Shown here one piece after another: positions 12,625-23,545 of a stretch of 64,000 bases of DNA; position 1 is the first letter of the stretch; every line of letters begins with the position of its first letter. The position numbers and the translations under genes were made by a program. The notes beneath the pieces were generated by a model. That model was not told where the DNA came from and made no database searches. It worked only from the letters and a program-made list of their open reading frames with translations. The stretch is from Botrytis cinerea B05.10 (Eukaryota > Ascomycota > Leotiomycetes > Helotiales > Sclerotiniaceae), in contig NC_037325.1 of assembly GCF_000143535.2 (NCBI RefSeq), positions 248,001 to 312,000 of the forward strand, given 5' to 3'.

Positions 12625-14655
12625 TATGAGATGAGTATGGATGAGTGGGTTGCTGCTGTTGGTTGGAGTGAAGAGGGGTGAAGAGAATGGATGAATCGCT
12701 TGTGAGAAACAGAGACGAGATCCGAAGCTGCGATTGTGGGATCAAGGTATTGGTGAGATAGTAGCCAGATCAATTCATCATTCGGACGAATTCATAGGCA
12801 GGGTTGATGATGTGATGTATTTGATGGATATATTGTTGTGCACATTCGTTCCCTCTGGTCCAAAGATATACTCGGGGTGCAAGATGGCATCGGGTCTTGA
12901 TATATAAATGGGTGTGAGAAAGTCAAAAAATATGGTTAGTGGATAATAGATACCTCTCCAACCTTAATCCAACGCTTTTACTCGTACCGCTTCCCCTGTT
13001 CTTTGGAGAATGGTAGAAATAGCTAGCTAGATGCACTGGTGGTGTTGTTACTCAGCAGATCTCAACTTTGTCATAAGATTGACATGAGGTTGGACTCTCT
13101 TTGCTATTAGTTGCTGTTAATTGTTCCTTGCAAGAAAATTCGCCTCAGCAATACGATAGATAGTCTTGAGGAGAAAGTGGGGGTGGATGTTGCGGGATTC
13201 GCGGGGAGTAAACTCGGCACCTCAGAGTGACATTGTAATGACATTGTAATGTCATTGTAACGGCATTGTGACCGGCAACTGTATCATTCTTCAGTGGCTC
13301 CAGAAGCTTGCCAGGATTTGGCCTCGTCATCTTCTTGCGGTGAGGATTATGATTGAAAGGAGAGGATGATTTGAAGTTTCTTCCCCTCTCCACATCTCTC
13401 CACATCTCTCCACTTCTACATTCCACACTTCATTGCTGCTCGGTATCTCGTATCAAGTCAATCTTTCACCGATTCCTGCTGTATCTGAGCCTCTCTTGAT
13501 CCAGCCATCTCCCGAGCTCCAGAGTCTTCCCCAGACAGAGCTCGAGACAGGTTCAGAAAGGCCTCAACGCCAGACCAGACCGTTTCCACTGCCTTATTAT
13601 TTGGTAGATTCTGTTTTCACGCCATTTCATCATTTCTCCATCTAGCCCCTGCGCGTGCGTGCTTGTCGGCTCGGTTACATAAACGCCGATGATCCCCATT
13701 TATCGTTTGAATATTTATCCCCCCTCGGCATTAGTATCAACACTGCACACTGCACACTGCACACTACACACTCACTGCACAGCACGCGTCGTGTGGGGGT
13801 TCGCATTATCATAACTCAGTGTCCCTCATACTTTAACGCCGGTAACTAATAATCGGCACTCTCAACGGCCGACTAGTGCCCGCTCGAGTAGGGGAAATTA
13901 AGTGTCTCTGGAGAGCAGACGTCCTCGATCAATCAACATCCATATAGTTCGTTTGGCTTTGGAGTTATGATGATAAATTCAATATCTTCATGGTATCTTA
14001 TCGCACCCTTGCCGAATTCAATAGTGTAATATTTTCTCAAATCACACAGGAATTGGTTGTTGTGTGGTAGAAAAAAGCTTTTCTCTGTTGATCTGTTGTT
14101 GTGATACATTTCCTATCAAAAACACTAGTGGAGGCACTTATTTGCTTTCCGGGGAAACTTACTTTCCCCAACTTAAAAATAGGTAGTCGGCGTTTAAAAA
14201 GACCGACTCTCAGTTGCTCATGCTTCTTGTTGCTATTATGGTGATTGATATTCCTCTTGAGCCCTGTGCGCCATGGGAGAACGTCAATGTCTTATATTCG
14301 GTAGTTAGTACTGGGTCTATGCGGAGTGCATATATGTCATCCGGCGAGACATCCCTCTGTGAACTGCTCTATTCGGGAGTCGATAAAAACAAACATTCAT
14401 GCTTAATCTTCAGAGCTTCTCTTTGGCCATGCCATGAGAGATCATTTGTTTACATCCAATTGTTTTAGTAAACATGCATGGAAAGTGACGAGAAAGAATT
14501 AAAACAAAGCAGATGTAGTTTCAATTGCAAAGTGGTGGTGGTATTTACTACGAACATCTTGTTATTCCAACTCCAGTCCCAAAATACGAGAAACCGTCAT
14601 TCTCGTTCGGTCCTCTCAACTTATCCATCATCTCCATTAGCACAGTTTCTCAACA
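12625..14655. other. Intergenic region between MFS promoter and rvt 3' end
   Basis: No gene is supported. Near 13217-13262 a short run of ACATTGTAATG-like units is repeated about four times. A CTGCACA run occurs at about 13741-13785. The open frames at 13145-13426 and 13433-13645 lack any recognisable domain. Confidence 0.5.
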
Positions 14656-17223
14656 TCACCCTTGCCACTTGAATCTACTCTCCCTAAACATTCCCACCAT
14701 TCCTGTAGGAAGTAATCCCTTTTCCACAACATTGATCCCCCCAAACCTCTCCTCCATATCTGCCCCATAAAGCTGCAAAATCCACTTCTGATAATTCGAC
14801 ATCCCCCTCGTCTCCCATTTACCCCCCTGCGCCACTCTTCCCACCATAATATCAACCGCACACTCCTTTGGCTCGCCTCTCAGCTGGCCATACGCACTAT
14901 ACAATGTTCTCGATGTGCGCTCCCGATATTGTGTATATTCTTCAAACGAGGGGAAGCCTTCGAGGTCGAGTTCTTTATCATGTTTAGGACGACTTGACCA
15001 TGCATCGCCATCATCGAATTCCTTTTTCGCACGTTCGTAACTATGACGCTCGTCTGTGAAGAACTTATCCATTATTTTATCTGGATTTTCCTCAACTTGA
15101 TCGCGGATCAAATAGAGTGGCACAAAAGGAGATTTGAGGTCGAGACCACCCATGGACATGGGAAAATAGAGGTAGCCCTCTGGAATATTATCAACACCAA
15201 AACGAGTATGGAGCATGGATTTAAGAGTTGAGGTAACGGAGCCACCAGTTTTGGAAAAGAGTTGGGTTTGGATACGGGAGAAGGTCGTGAGAATATCTTC
15301 CACATGGGCGAGTCCGAAACAATGGGCCGGTCGACCGAAGTTTGTGGTGAAGAAACGGGAGCCGTAGATGTTCCATGCTTGAATCCAGTCGAATATAGAT
15401 TTGCAAGCGTCCAGTTGAAGACTTAACTCTTTGATGTGATTATCAACTAGCTTTTGATCAATCAAGAATCGGCCAGTGAGAGGATCCAGGTACAGGAAAT
15501 TCCAACGAACAAGTCCTTTAGGGAGAGATGAAGGAGACTTGGTGATATTATTAGGATGACGAGTTACGGTGCAGGAGCCTGTCTTATCAGAATTAAAGCC
15601 AAGTCCCATGAGGGTTGCAAACTCTTCCATGACGTTCCACCCAGATACGCAAGCTGATTCACTACCCCAGAACCATATATCGTCGTGTAAGCGGTATAGA
15701 CGTGTACCATTGGTTCTATTGTTCATGGCAAAATCAAGACAGAAGAGAACAGTTTCGCCGAGCATGTCACTCAGTGGACCACTAATTGGAGTCCCACGTT
15801 TGCGGATACGAACAGGGGCGGATGGTCCATCGGAAGGAAAAACCATGGGTGCTTCAAGAGCGCGACGGAAGAACGATATCCATTTTGAGGAAACACCGAA
15901 ATGGGATAGAACTGAGAACATACTTGTGTGAGAGAGAGAAGGTCCAAACCAAGCAAAATCGGAACGAACTACCGTCACAGGGTTGCCAAGACGAGTTTGC
16001 ATTATTATTTCTGTGGCCAACGTGTGAAGCACGGATTGTGTGATTTGTTGAGGGGATTTGCGAGTGTCTGTTTCGTTTTCAGAGTCATCGTCATTGTAGC
16101 CGCCTCGTTGTTCCTCGGGTGAATGTTGTAGTTGTTCGAGAAAAATTTCAGAATCGAAGTGGCTCTCTCGGATAGCTTCAACGTTTCCACGATTGCTACA
16201 AGTTTGGTTAAAGAAGTATTCGCGTCTGTGTTTGTCTGCTTTAGGAACTTGTGTAGTGGAGCTAGCCCAGACATTGTGGGAATTTTTGAAATCGGTAAGC
16301 TTGCTTTTGAAGAATACGGACCATTTAACCCCGAGATAACGAAGAAGAATGGATTGTAGAAGATCTTCGTCATGATAAAATCGGTAACGACCGTTGACTT
16401 GCCGGCGTTGTTCGACAGTCGTACCCTCTGAGCCCCATTTCCACTTGTCGAGTGAGGATATGCGCATATTCAGAACGTCAGCGACTTCAGCGAGGACGAC
16501 CTTGTTGCTTTGGAAGTCTTTAAGAATGGCACGCTTTTCATCGGTAACAAGATCACTGCGTAGGAGGCCGTTAATCACCCATTTTAAAGAGTCTTCGTCA
16601 AAGTGCACTTGGTCTTCCATCTCCTTTTCGAAGATAGCGGTCTGGAGTCGTAGATTTTCCCAAGCATTCTTGATGTCAGAGGTCGAGGTAAAAAGCTTGG
16701 TGAGGTATGATTCGATAGCAGCAGTATCAGTTTCTAGAGGATTGAAAACATAGTCTTCCCATTTCTGTCGCTGCTCATGCATCTCCTCTCGACCAATACT
16801 CTCAAAGTCGCCATCAGACGCCGTCTTTTCTTCCGAGGCCGAGAGCCACTCATTGACAAGTCGTCCATATAAAGAGGCGTATTCATATTTCAACGAATGA
16901 ACGTCGAGCTCCTTCTCAAGTTTTTCTTGCCAATCTTTCAGGAGGCCTTCTGAAACGGATGGGTCATGTTGAGCTTGTTGAAGAAATAGCCGGATGTTGT
17001 ATAACGAGATAGATTTGTTATCCTTGAGCTTTCCCATGGAGGCAAGACTCTCAATACGATCTAGTAAGATGCGGAGTTTCTCACTTTGCTTGGGCTGATC
17101 TGAAACGGTTTTAAGAAGTTCCGACTTGCCTTGCTCGAATGCAGATCTCTGGGTTGAAATCTCCTCGAGTTTGATGGAAGTGATGGAGGAGAGGGTATGG
17201 GAAAGAATATCGGTGGACGCCAT
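14656..17223 (-). CDS. rvt: Domesticated cellular reverse transcriptase (rvt)
   Basis: This single uninterrupted frame of 855 residues contains a reverse-transcriptase palm but no nuclease, integrase, RNase H or gag region, and no terminal repeats flank it. That is the hallmark of the rvt class of host reverse-transcriptase-related genes known from fungi and a few other eukaryotes. Palm motifs seen: motif A VVRSDFAWFG with Asp422; motif B RGTPISGPLS with Gly477; motif C LHDDIWFWG with Asp514 and Asp515. All three metal-binding aspartates are therefore present. Residues 1-180 are charged, Leu/Lys/Glu-rich and probably coiled coil. An acidic insertion (about residues 370-395) lies between the finger and palm segments. 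The C-terminal 250 residues have no domain I can name. From the literature, the Neurospora homologue can polymerise nucleotides and is induced when translation is inhibited; its cellular role is unknown. It neighbours a divergent HET gene. Confidence 0.85.
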   Translation of the reverse strand: MASTDILSHTLSSITSIKLEEISTQRSAFEQGKSELLKTVSDQPKQSEKLRILLDRIESLASMGKLKDNKSISLYNIRLFLQQAQHDPSVSEGLLKDWQEKLEKELDVHSLKYEYASLYGRLVNEWLSASEEKTASDGDFESIGREEMHEQRQKWEDYVFNPLETDTAAIESYLTKLFTSTSDIKNAWENLRLQTAIFEKEMEDQVHFDEDSLKWVINGLLRSDLVTDEKRAILKDFQSNKVVLAEVADVLNMRISSLDKWKWGSEGTTVEQRRQVNGRYRFYHDEDLLQSILLRYLGVKWSVFFKSKLTDFKNSHNVWASSTTQVPKADKHRREYFFNQTCSNRGNVEAIRESHFDSEIFLEQLQHSPEEQRGGYNDDDSENETDTRKSPQQITQSVLHTLATEIIMQTRLGNPVTVVRSDFAWFGPSLSHTSMFSVLSHFGVSSKWISFFRRALEAPMVFPSDGPSAPVRIRKRGTPISGPLSDMLGETVLFCLDFAMNNRTNGTRLYRLHDDIWFWGSESACVSGWNVMEEFATLMGLGFNSDKTGSCTVTRHPNNITKSPSSLPKGLVRWNFLYLDPLTGRFLIDQKLVDNHIKELSLQLDACKSIFDWIQAWNIYGSRFFTTNFGRPAHCFGLAHVEDILTTFSRIQTQLFSKTGGSVTSTLKSMLHTRFGVDNIPEGYLYFPMSMGGLDLKSPFVPLYLIRDQVEENPDKIMDKFFTDERHSYERAKKEFDDGDAWSSRPKHDKELDLEGFPSFEEYTQYRERTSRTLYSAYGQLRGEPKECAVDIMVGRVAQGGKWETRGMSNYQKWILQLYGADMEERFGGINVVEKGLLPTGMVGMFRESRFKWQG

Positions 17224-18272
17224 GATTAAGATTTTTTGTAATGTAGATTATGAACTTTGACAAATTTTGCTGGTGGAAGATGTGCTTTGATAATGGGCAA
17301 TTGTAGATGAGAGAGAAATATGAGCGTGGATGTAAATGATGAGCTTCCTTGAAGAGTATGAAGAGAGATGGAAAGGTAAAAGGGCAGACCAGTGCCATAT
17401 TTATATGTTGGGGATATGATGGAGGTTCAATGTAAAATAGAGACAAAATTACATACCACTATGATGATATCATCACCAAAGGGTACAATGGGTCATCCCA
17501 GGCACAAAAGAAAGCTTCCCTGGCTTATGAAAGTGGCTTGGTATGGTTGAGAATGAAAGAGTAAATGGGGTATTCAACTTTGCTAATCTAGTTTCCTCTT
17601 AGTCGTTTTGACAAAACATAAAAATGTGTGTGTTGAGATGCACTGCTTGACCAATAAACTCATTAAACAAAGAACTAACCATGTATCAACTGGGTCCAAC
17701 CATCAAAGATCAACAACGGCACAGAATTTATTTCTCCACTTGAATCGCACATGAGTCAACGGCAAACAATTCTCGGAGCTGTGAGTAAACAGTGGAATAT
17801 CCGGGGGCCTCCAAGGAGGAGGCCTCCCGGAAAAATTTCCCGCAATTGATGAGGAACACAAAAAGCCCCACAAGTATACTTTTGACGTGCACACAGTACA
17901 AATCAGATACTTTCCTTAATCTTGGCGCTCTAGATTTGCAAATGACAGCAGTGATGGTAAAAGAAAAGGGACCAGGTGAGGTTGTTGAACTTAGGGAGTA
18001 CCAGACTCTACGTCGGTTAATCTTGAAAGGGTTAGTGCAGCGTGCTCCTGTGGCTGTGCCGCTCACACTTGAGCCACAGTCTTCTCATTTGCTTCTCTTT
18101 CGGCTATAATATGTCAACCTTTGTACCATCATGATTTCATTTCGTATAGAAATTGAGGTGGTACTACATTCTATATGCGTTGAAATCTTAGGTGATTTGA
18201 TCGATCACTCTGTTTGAGCGTCGTTAAATCTCACCATCTTCTGCTGTTCATAATTTTTAACGTGCATATAAA
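17224..18272. other. Divergent intergenic region between rvt and HET gene
   Basis: A 1.05-kb shared upstream region for rvt (minus) and the HET gene (plus). The open frames at 17703-18109 on both strands show no domain. CATATAAAATG lies at the very start of the HET frame, so a TATA-like string abuts the start codon; the true transcription start should lie further upstream. Confidence 0.5.
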
Positions 18273-20192
18273 ATGGCCAGTACTATTTACAGGCCATTGA
18301 ATAACACAAGCCAAGAGATTCGAGTGATCAAGATTCTCCCTGCGAATTCAGGACGGTTTGATGAGGGACTAGCTTGTATATTTGAATATGTTTCTTTAGT
18401 GAATGTCCTTGGTACCGGTTTCACTGCGTTATCTTACACATGGGGCGATGTCGTTCATGATGAGAATCATCCCGGGGACGAGCAAATAGCTAGAGGATTT
18501 AGTGACCCCCCGAGAGCATTTTTGCCTGAGCCCAATACCGTTGATGGAGTACCTGTAAGTATTGGTAAAAATCTCCTGGATGCTCTCAGGTACTTTCGAT
18601 CTGAAGCGGCAGTAAGAACGACTCAGCGGACATCGCCACAAAAGCCTCGCTTTACACCAGAGACTCGTATTTGGGCAGATGCCTTATGTATCAACCAAGA
18701 GGATCTGACGGAGAGAAATCAGCAGGTATCCATGATGCATCAAATCTATAAGCATGCTTCTCGCATATTAATTTGGCCAAGCATTCCTTATTATGGAGGT
18801 CAAAAGGAACTTGCTGCCATTATTGACAGTTTTGGAAATGATCATTGGAAAACTACTCAATCTCTGCTGAGACCGCACAATGCTAAGCTTATTGCCATTC
18901 TTCAAAACCCCCGATTTGATAAATGCTGGGAAGCACTAGAGGAGATCCACAACTCACCTTACTGGAACCGACTTTGGATTGTCCAAGAGGTCCTGAGCAA
19001 TTCTGAAACCTGGGTATACGTGGGCGATGAGCTCATTCCCCTCCTCCCTCTTCTCGCCATAAGCCTAGCACTCCAATATCTAGATAATAGCGACATTGAA
19101 ACTCTTCCACCATACACAACCCACATCGTCGAATCTGTTCAAATTCCTATCAATCTACCGCTCCTAGATGGCAAACTACATTTTTCAGACCCAACAGCCA
19201 AACCTATGGAGCTTCTCGATATTCTCCAAACATTTCGCAAATTCGAATGCAGAGACCCTCGAGATAAAGTTTATGGATTAGCCGGGCTTTCTAATTCATA
19301 TCACCAGAAACTGACGATTGATTACTCAAAGAGCGTGTCTGAAACATACAAAGATGTCGCTCGCCTAATTATTGAAACAACACATCGACTGGAAATAATA
19401 TGCGCAGATGAGAAAACAGAATGTAATTGTCCTTCGGGCTCACATCAAAACATATCTTCACTACCAACGTGGGTACCGAATTGGTCTTGTGTTCGGGAGG
19501 GGGTCGGTCCTCACCCTGGACTCCTAAGAGATCGAACTGCGGATCACTTGTTTCAGTGGAACGCCTCGGAGCATATGCTTATCGATGCATATATTTCCAA
19601 GGACGGCAATGTGTTGAACTGTAGAGGTATACATCTTGCTACTATTACTCATATCATACATCCAGTGGATGATCATGGACCTCTAGACTTTCACAATATA
19701 ATTGAACTGCTCCACACGACATTTGGTATCAATAGCTCTAACCAAGTCGCGTTATTTTCGGCGCTGAGAAAAACTCTTTTGAAAACTGGGTATATAGGCG
19801 AGCTTGTATCGCAGCACCTACCAGTCCCGACTTTTCTCAAAATATGCCATATGTTTTTCGCTCAAACTTCACCACCGCGAGAGAATGATGCAGAGCTAGT
19901 GAGCAAATTGTTTTACTATCTCAAAATGGCAATGGAGGATCGATGTTTCTACACGGGTATGACGAGCGAGGAGGAAAGAGGGAAAAGCGTAATGGGTGTC
20001 ACGTTTCCGTTTTCGAGAGAGGGGGATGTGATTGCTGTGCTGTATGGATGCAGATGGCCTGTTTTGTTGAGGAGACGAGGATCAGAGGAAACAGACGGGT
20101 TTAATGTTCTGGGAGAAGTGTATGTAGATGGATTTATGAATGGAGAAGGGCTAAGATTGGGGATTAGCGAGAAAGTTTTTGAGATTTACTGA
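18273..20192 (+). CDS. HET-domain (heterokaryon incompatibility) protein
   Basis: This is a member of the HET family, which in filamentous fungi takes part in non-self recognition and cell death after hyphal fusion, with the HET domain as the toxic effector. A single exon encodes 639 residues. The domain runs from about residue 50 to 240: the first conserved block is FTALSYTWGD (50-59), the second IWADALCINQ followed by EDLTERNQQV (133-152), then IYKHASRILIWP and LWIVQEVL. Next comes the common DPRDKVYGLAGL segment typical of HET proteins. No NACHT, WD40 or other partner domain is visible in the C-terminal 300 residues, so this is a stand-alone HET protein. It appears intact. Many such genes exist per genome and most are not tested incompatibility loci. 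Confidence 0.9.
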   Translation: MASTIYRPLNNTSQEIRVIKILPANSGRFDEGLACIFEYVSLVNVLGTGFTALSYTWGDVVHDENHPGDEQIARGFSDPPRAFLPEPNTVDGVPVSIGKNLLDALRYFRSEAAVRTTQRTSPQKPRFTPETRIWADALCINQEDLTERNQQVSMMHQIYKHASRILIWPSIPYYGGQKELAAIIDSFGNDHWKTTQSLLRPHNAKLIAILQNPRFDKCWEALEEIHNSPYWNRLWIVQEVLSNSETWVYVGDELIPLLPLLAISLALQYLDNSDIETLPPYTTHIVESVQIPINLPLLDGKLHFSDPTAKPMELLDILQTFRKFECRDPRDKVYGLAGLSNSYHQKLTIDYSKSVSETYKDVARLIIETTHRLEIICADEKTECNCPSGSHQNISSLPTWVPNWSCVREGVGPHPGLLRDRTADHLFQWNASEHMLIDAYISKDGNVLNCRGIHLATITHIIHPVDDHGPLDFHNIIELLHTTFGINSSNQVALFSALRKTLLKTGYIGELVSQHLPVPTFLKICHMFFAQTSPPRENDAELVSKLFYYLKMAMEDRCFYTGMTSEEERGKSVMGVTFPFSREGDVIAVLYGCRWPVLLRRRGSEETDGFNVLGEVYVDGFMNGEGLRLGISEKVFEIY

Positions 20193-20511
20193 GTTGGACA
20201 ATGTGTCAGGATTGATCGTAAGCTTTTGGCCAATAGGGAGGGCGTTTGTCGATGGAGAGAACGATCAGTCACCGAGGCAAACTTCAACAGTGTGGGTGCG
20301 AATCAGCTTCCGAACACTTAAACTATATTGATTTCAATAAATCTTTTTGAAATCTCGCTAATTATGAAGGCTGCCTTCATCCGATAGAATGAACAATAGT
20401 TTATATGAGCCAATGCGGCTACTTTGATGGTCATGCTTATTCGCCATGACATGATTTTTAATAATCACATATCCCAATCAAAATCGCCTTTCTGTACGCT
20501 GCACCACAGCT

Positions 20512-21964
20512 TTAAGCTTTCTCGTCACCATTTCCCTTTTCTTCCCCATCACTCAAAGGACTCAAAATCTCATCCAAAATCGCACCCGCGTCACCCAAAA
20601 ACAACCAATCATCCTTGCCCAACCCACCCGCACTACCCAGGCCCTCTGCATCCATATTGATCACTGCAACTCTTGCGCCCGCACCCCTCGCAACATCTAC
20701 ATATCCTGCTGCCGGATATACTTTTGCCGTTGTTCCAACGACCAAGATAAGATCAACGGGTGCTTTGTCAATCCATCGATCTACTTCATCTAGAGTATCT
20801 TCTGGGAGAGCTTCTCCAAACCACACAATATCCGGGCGTAAGAGAGCAGTAGTGCATTGGGGACAATGAGGAAGTTCTTCTTTATTGATCGTGGTTGTTT
20901 TTTTGGTTGGGTCAAGGAAGGTGATCATTGCTTGCTAGATACGTATTAGCTATAGGCGACTTTGAGGAAGTTGCATCGTACTTGGACTTCCGGGCCAACT
21001 CTGGATAACATTGCAGGGCTGAGGGTTAGGGGGATGTAAGGTCTTACTGTTTCGGTAGCTGCGGGGAGGATTTTGATATCATCTTCGCTGGTGATTGCGA
21101 TAGATGGATGGAAAGGATCTTCAAAGTTGTTGCGTTCACGGTAAGAGCAAACAGGATCGGCACATTTGATATCACAGAGACTTCCGTGAAGAAGCTTGAG
21201 GGAGCCTTCTGGATGACCCGCACGTTGAGCCAGACCTGATTGGATTAGTAAAGACTTAGGTCTAATGCTCCCAGCAGTAAAAGAAATAGCCCAGAACACT
21301 GAGATCGAATCACGGATTAAAGTTGAGAGTTTGCAACTTAAAAACCCTCAATAGTCTCCAGGACGAGTATTTTCGGCCTCAAAATATGATAGCAGACAAC
21401 ATAAGATACATCTCTCTCAGACTTACCATCGACATTCTGCGTCAAACACATAAATCCCTCTTCTCCATCCTTCTTCATTCTCTTCGCCAACTCCCCCAGC
21501 GCGAAATGTCCCTTGTTCGGTTCCGCAGCAAATGCCTTATGGCGTCTATACGAATAAAACAACCAAACCAAACCCGGATCTCTTGTGAAAGCATCCAGGG
21601 TAGCCAGGTTTTGCGAGCGATAATTTCTCCACATGCCACCTGGACCTCTGAAAGTGTCAAGACCAGATGAAGCGCCGAGACCCGCACCGCAAAGAGCAAG
21701 AACTCGAGTAGAAGAAGCAAGTACTTTTTTGAATGAGGCAACATCATTACTAGGTCTGTGTTCAGGGTTGGAACTAGGAGCGCGTTGCAAAGGCATGGGA
21801 TTTGCGGAAGCCATTTTGAAAGTACGGTGTGATTGGATGACTTTTTTGATTGCAGAAAGTTGATGTGATCTGGAAACAGTTGGCATTATGTTTTGGGGAT
21901 GCAGGTGCATTATATGTAGAGTTTTGTGAGGCTGAGTGGCGCAGTTTGCCGAACCCCGCGCCAT
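20512..21964 (-). CDS. SIRT5-type NAD-dependent lysine deacylase (sirtuin)
   Basis: This is a class III sirtuin that removes acyl groups from lysine using NAD. Exons are 21964-21427, 21235-20982 and 20934-20512, giving 404 residues from the first Met. The NAD loop is GAGLGASSGLDTFRG. The catalytic segment is TQNVDGL...LLHGS (His of the HGS motif). Zn ligands come from CDIKCADPVC and LPHCPQC. The YSYRR motif (Tyr-x-x-Arg) marks class III enzymes that prefer succinyl- or malonyl-lysine. Introns are 191 and 47 bp, the latter with a CTAAT branch site. Start choice is open: Met27 (21886) opens a basic, Ser/Arg-rich stretch that could be a mitochondrial presequence, and Met51 (21814) would give a family-typical 354 residues. 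It converges on the HET gene with a 319-bp gap. Confidence 0.9.
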
Positions 21965-23545
21965 GGTTGCCTAGATACCAATCATCGTGTATGGCAGATT
22001 CACTGGTAAAGCTTCAATAGAAGACAGTGTAGTGCAACATTGTGAGTGAATTGTGAGATGATAATCGTTAATGTTAGAGATTGAAGATATGCAGGTGGCA
22101 CGGAGGTTCTTATCGACGATCACGTGGCAGAACAGGATCTGACACAATTCTGGCAGTCAAACAAAAAAAGATGTCGAGAGCATCGTTAGATCTACAAAAA
22201 CTATTCACTAAATTTCTATTCTATGCGGCCCCGAGCATTGAGCATTACCCAGGGAAAATGCACAACCCTATGCGCTGCATGACACCTGGAGTATATGGAA
22301 AGATCTCACCTGCATCAAGTCGGATGTTACGATCAGCAGTCTAACTAAATCACAGCGAAGCATGAAATAAGGGCAGAAGGTTGCCAGGTATTCTTAATCA
22401 TGGGTGAAGAAGCTAAGAGGAAACCGAACTGTACTCAGGTCGAGTGCTGGCTTTCATTTAGCTACACGACGAAGAATGAACCTCTGATTGCCCCTATACG
22501 CAAACGCATGCCTATTGATATTGTCTCCAGAGTTTTGCGCCTAGACCCGGAGCAAAGAAAAAAAATCGAGTATGATGTTAAGCCGTTTGATTAGGTCGGA
22601 GGTCGGAGACTTGAGAGTGCTGAAGATGCGGCCTCGCGATTAGATGATAAAATTGACATCTTGTTGATCTGTAGAAATAGAAGAGGCAGGACAAAAGCCT
22701 TCTGCGAGAATGTTATCTGGGGTGATGGCAACGTGAAAAGAATCATATTCACTCTTGAAGACATTCCTGTTGCAAGAACAGTTGTTTCTTGGCCGACGAG
22801 GATGGATTTGTGAAGATGAGGCTTTTGCACGACGAATCCGCCTCGTCTGATAAGCTTACTCACTGCCACCGATAAGACTTGGTAAAAAAACACATCGTCA
22901 TTCAGATATGCAACAAAACTTTTGTTGAAACGGTAATTTCCGTCTTGATTAATGTACGACAAGGCGGAAAGAGCAAAGGGGCGATTGGGTGGGTCATAAG
23001 AAAAGGACTACACGACTGCCAGCATTCTCTTCTTCCCAACTCAGTTGTTGAGTCCAGTAACACAGTCAAGTTTCCAAATTATAGTAACCGGCGCATTTGA
23101 CGGAAGAGATGTTGATAATATTCAGATCTCAGGAACAGCAAAAGGCCACTCACTTGATGACTTTTGAAGTGTTCTGTTCTCAGTGAAGGACCGGCATTGG
23201 CTCGTGCGTCAAGCGGTTCCGCTCCGAGATAATTGAGAAAAAGGCTGTGCTAAGGCATCTTGCAGGTCTAGACGAGACCAACTTACTGTTGATGTATAAG
23301 CTTCATGCAGGACTCCACCATATGCTGAGGACAGAACTGGCTAGGCTGACAGACAAATGTTTGGCAGCCTCATAAACAATGAAAATGCGGTGCCTGTTAA
23401 GCATTTCAGGCCTACTGGGAATATTCTCTTCATTCTCCGTACTTTCCATTGCCCGTAAACATTGCATGGCAAAATAGCGAAAGGGTATCGAAAAAAATCC
23501 CGTGACCACAACGCCAGAACTCCACCTAGATGCCATCCATATTAA
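21965..23545. other. 1.6-kb spacer with possible decayed coding sequence
   Basis: No intact gene. On the plus strand, a 64-residue frame beginning at 22400 ends at an isolated TAG (22592-22594) and continues in the same frame for another 70 codons to about 22815. Further open stretches follow in shifted frames (22879-23100, about 23190-23373). The string reads more like protein than the microsatellite spacers do, but I recognise no domain, so a gene relic is only a possibility. Confidence 0.35.
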
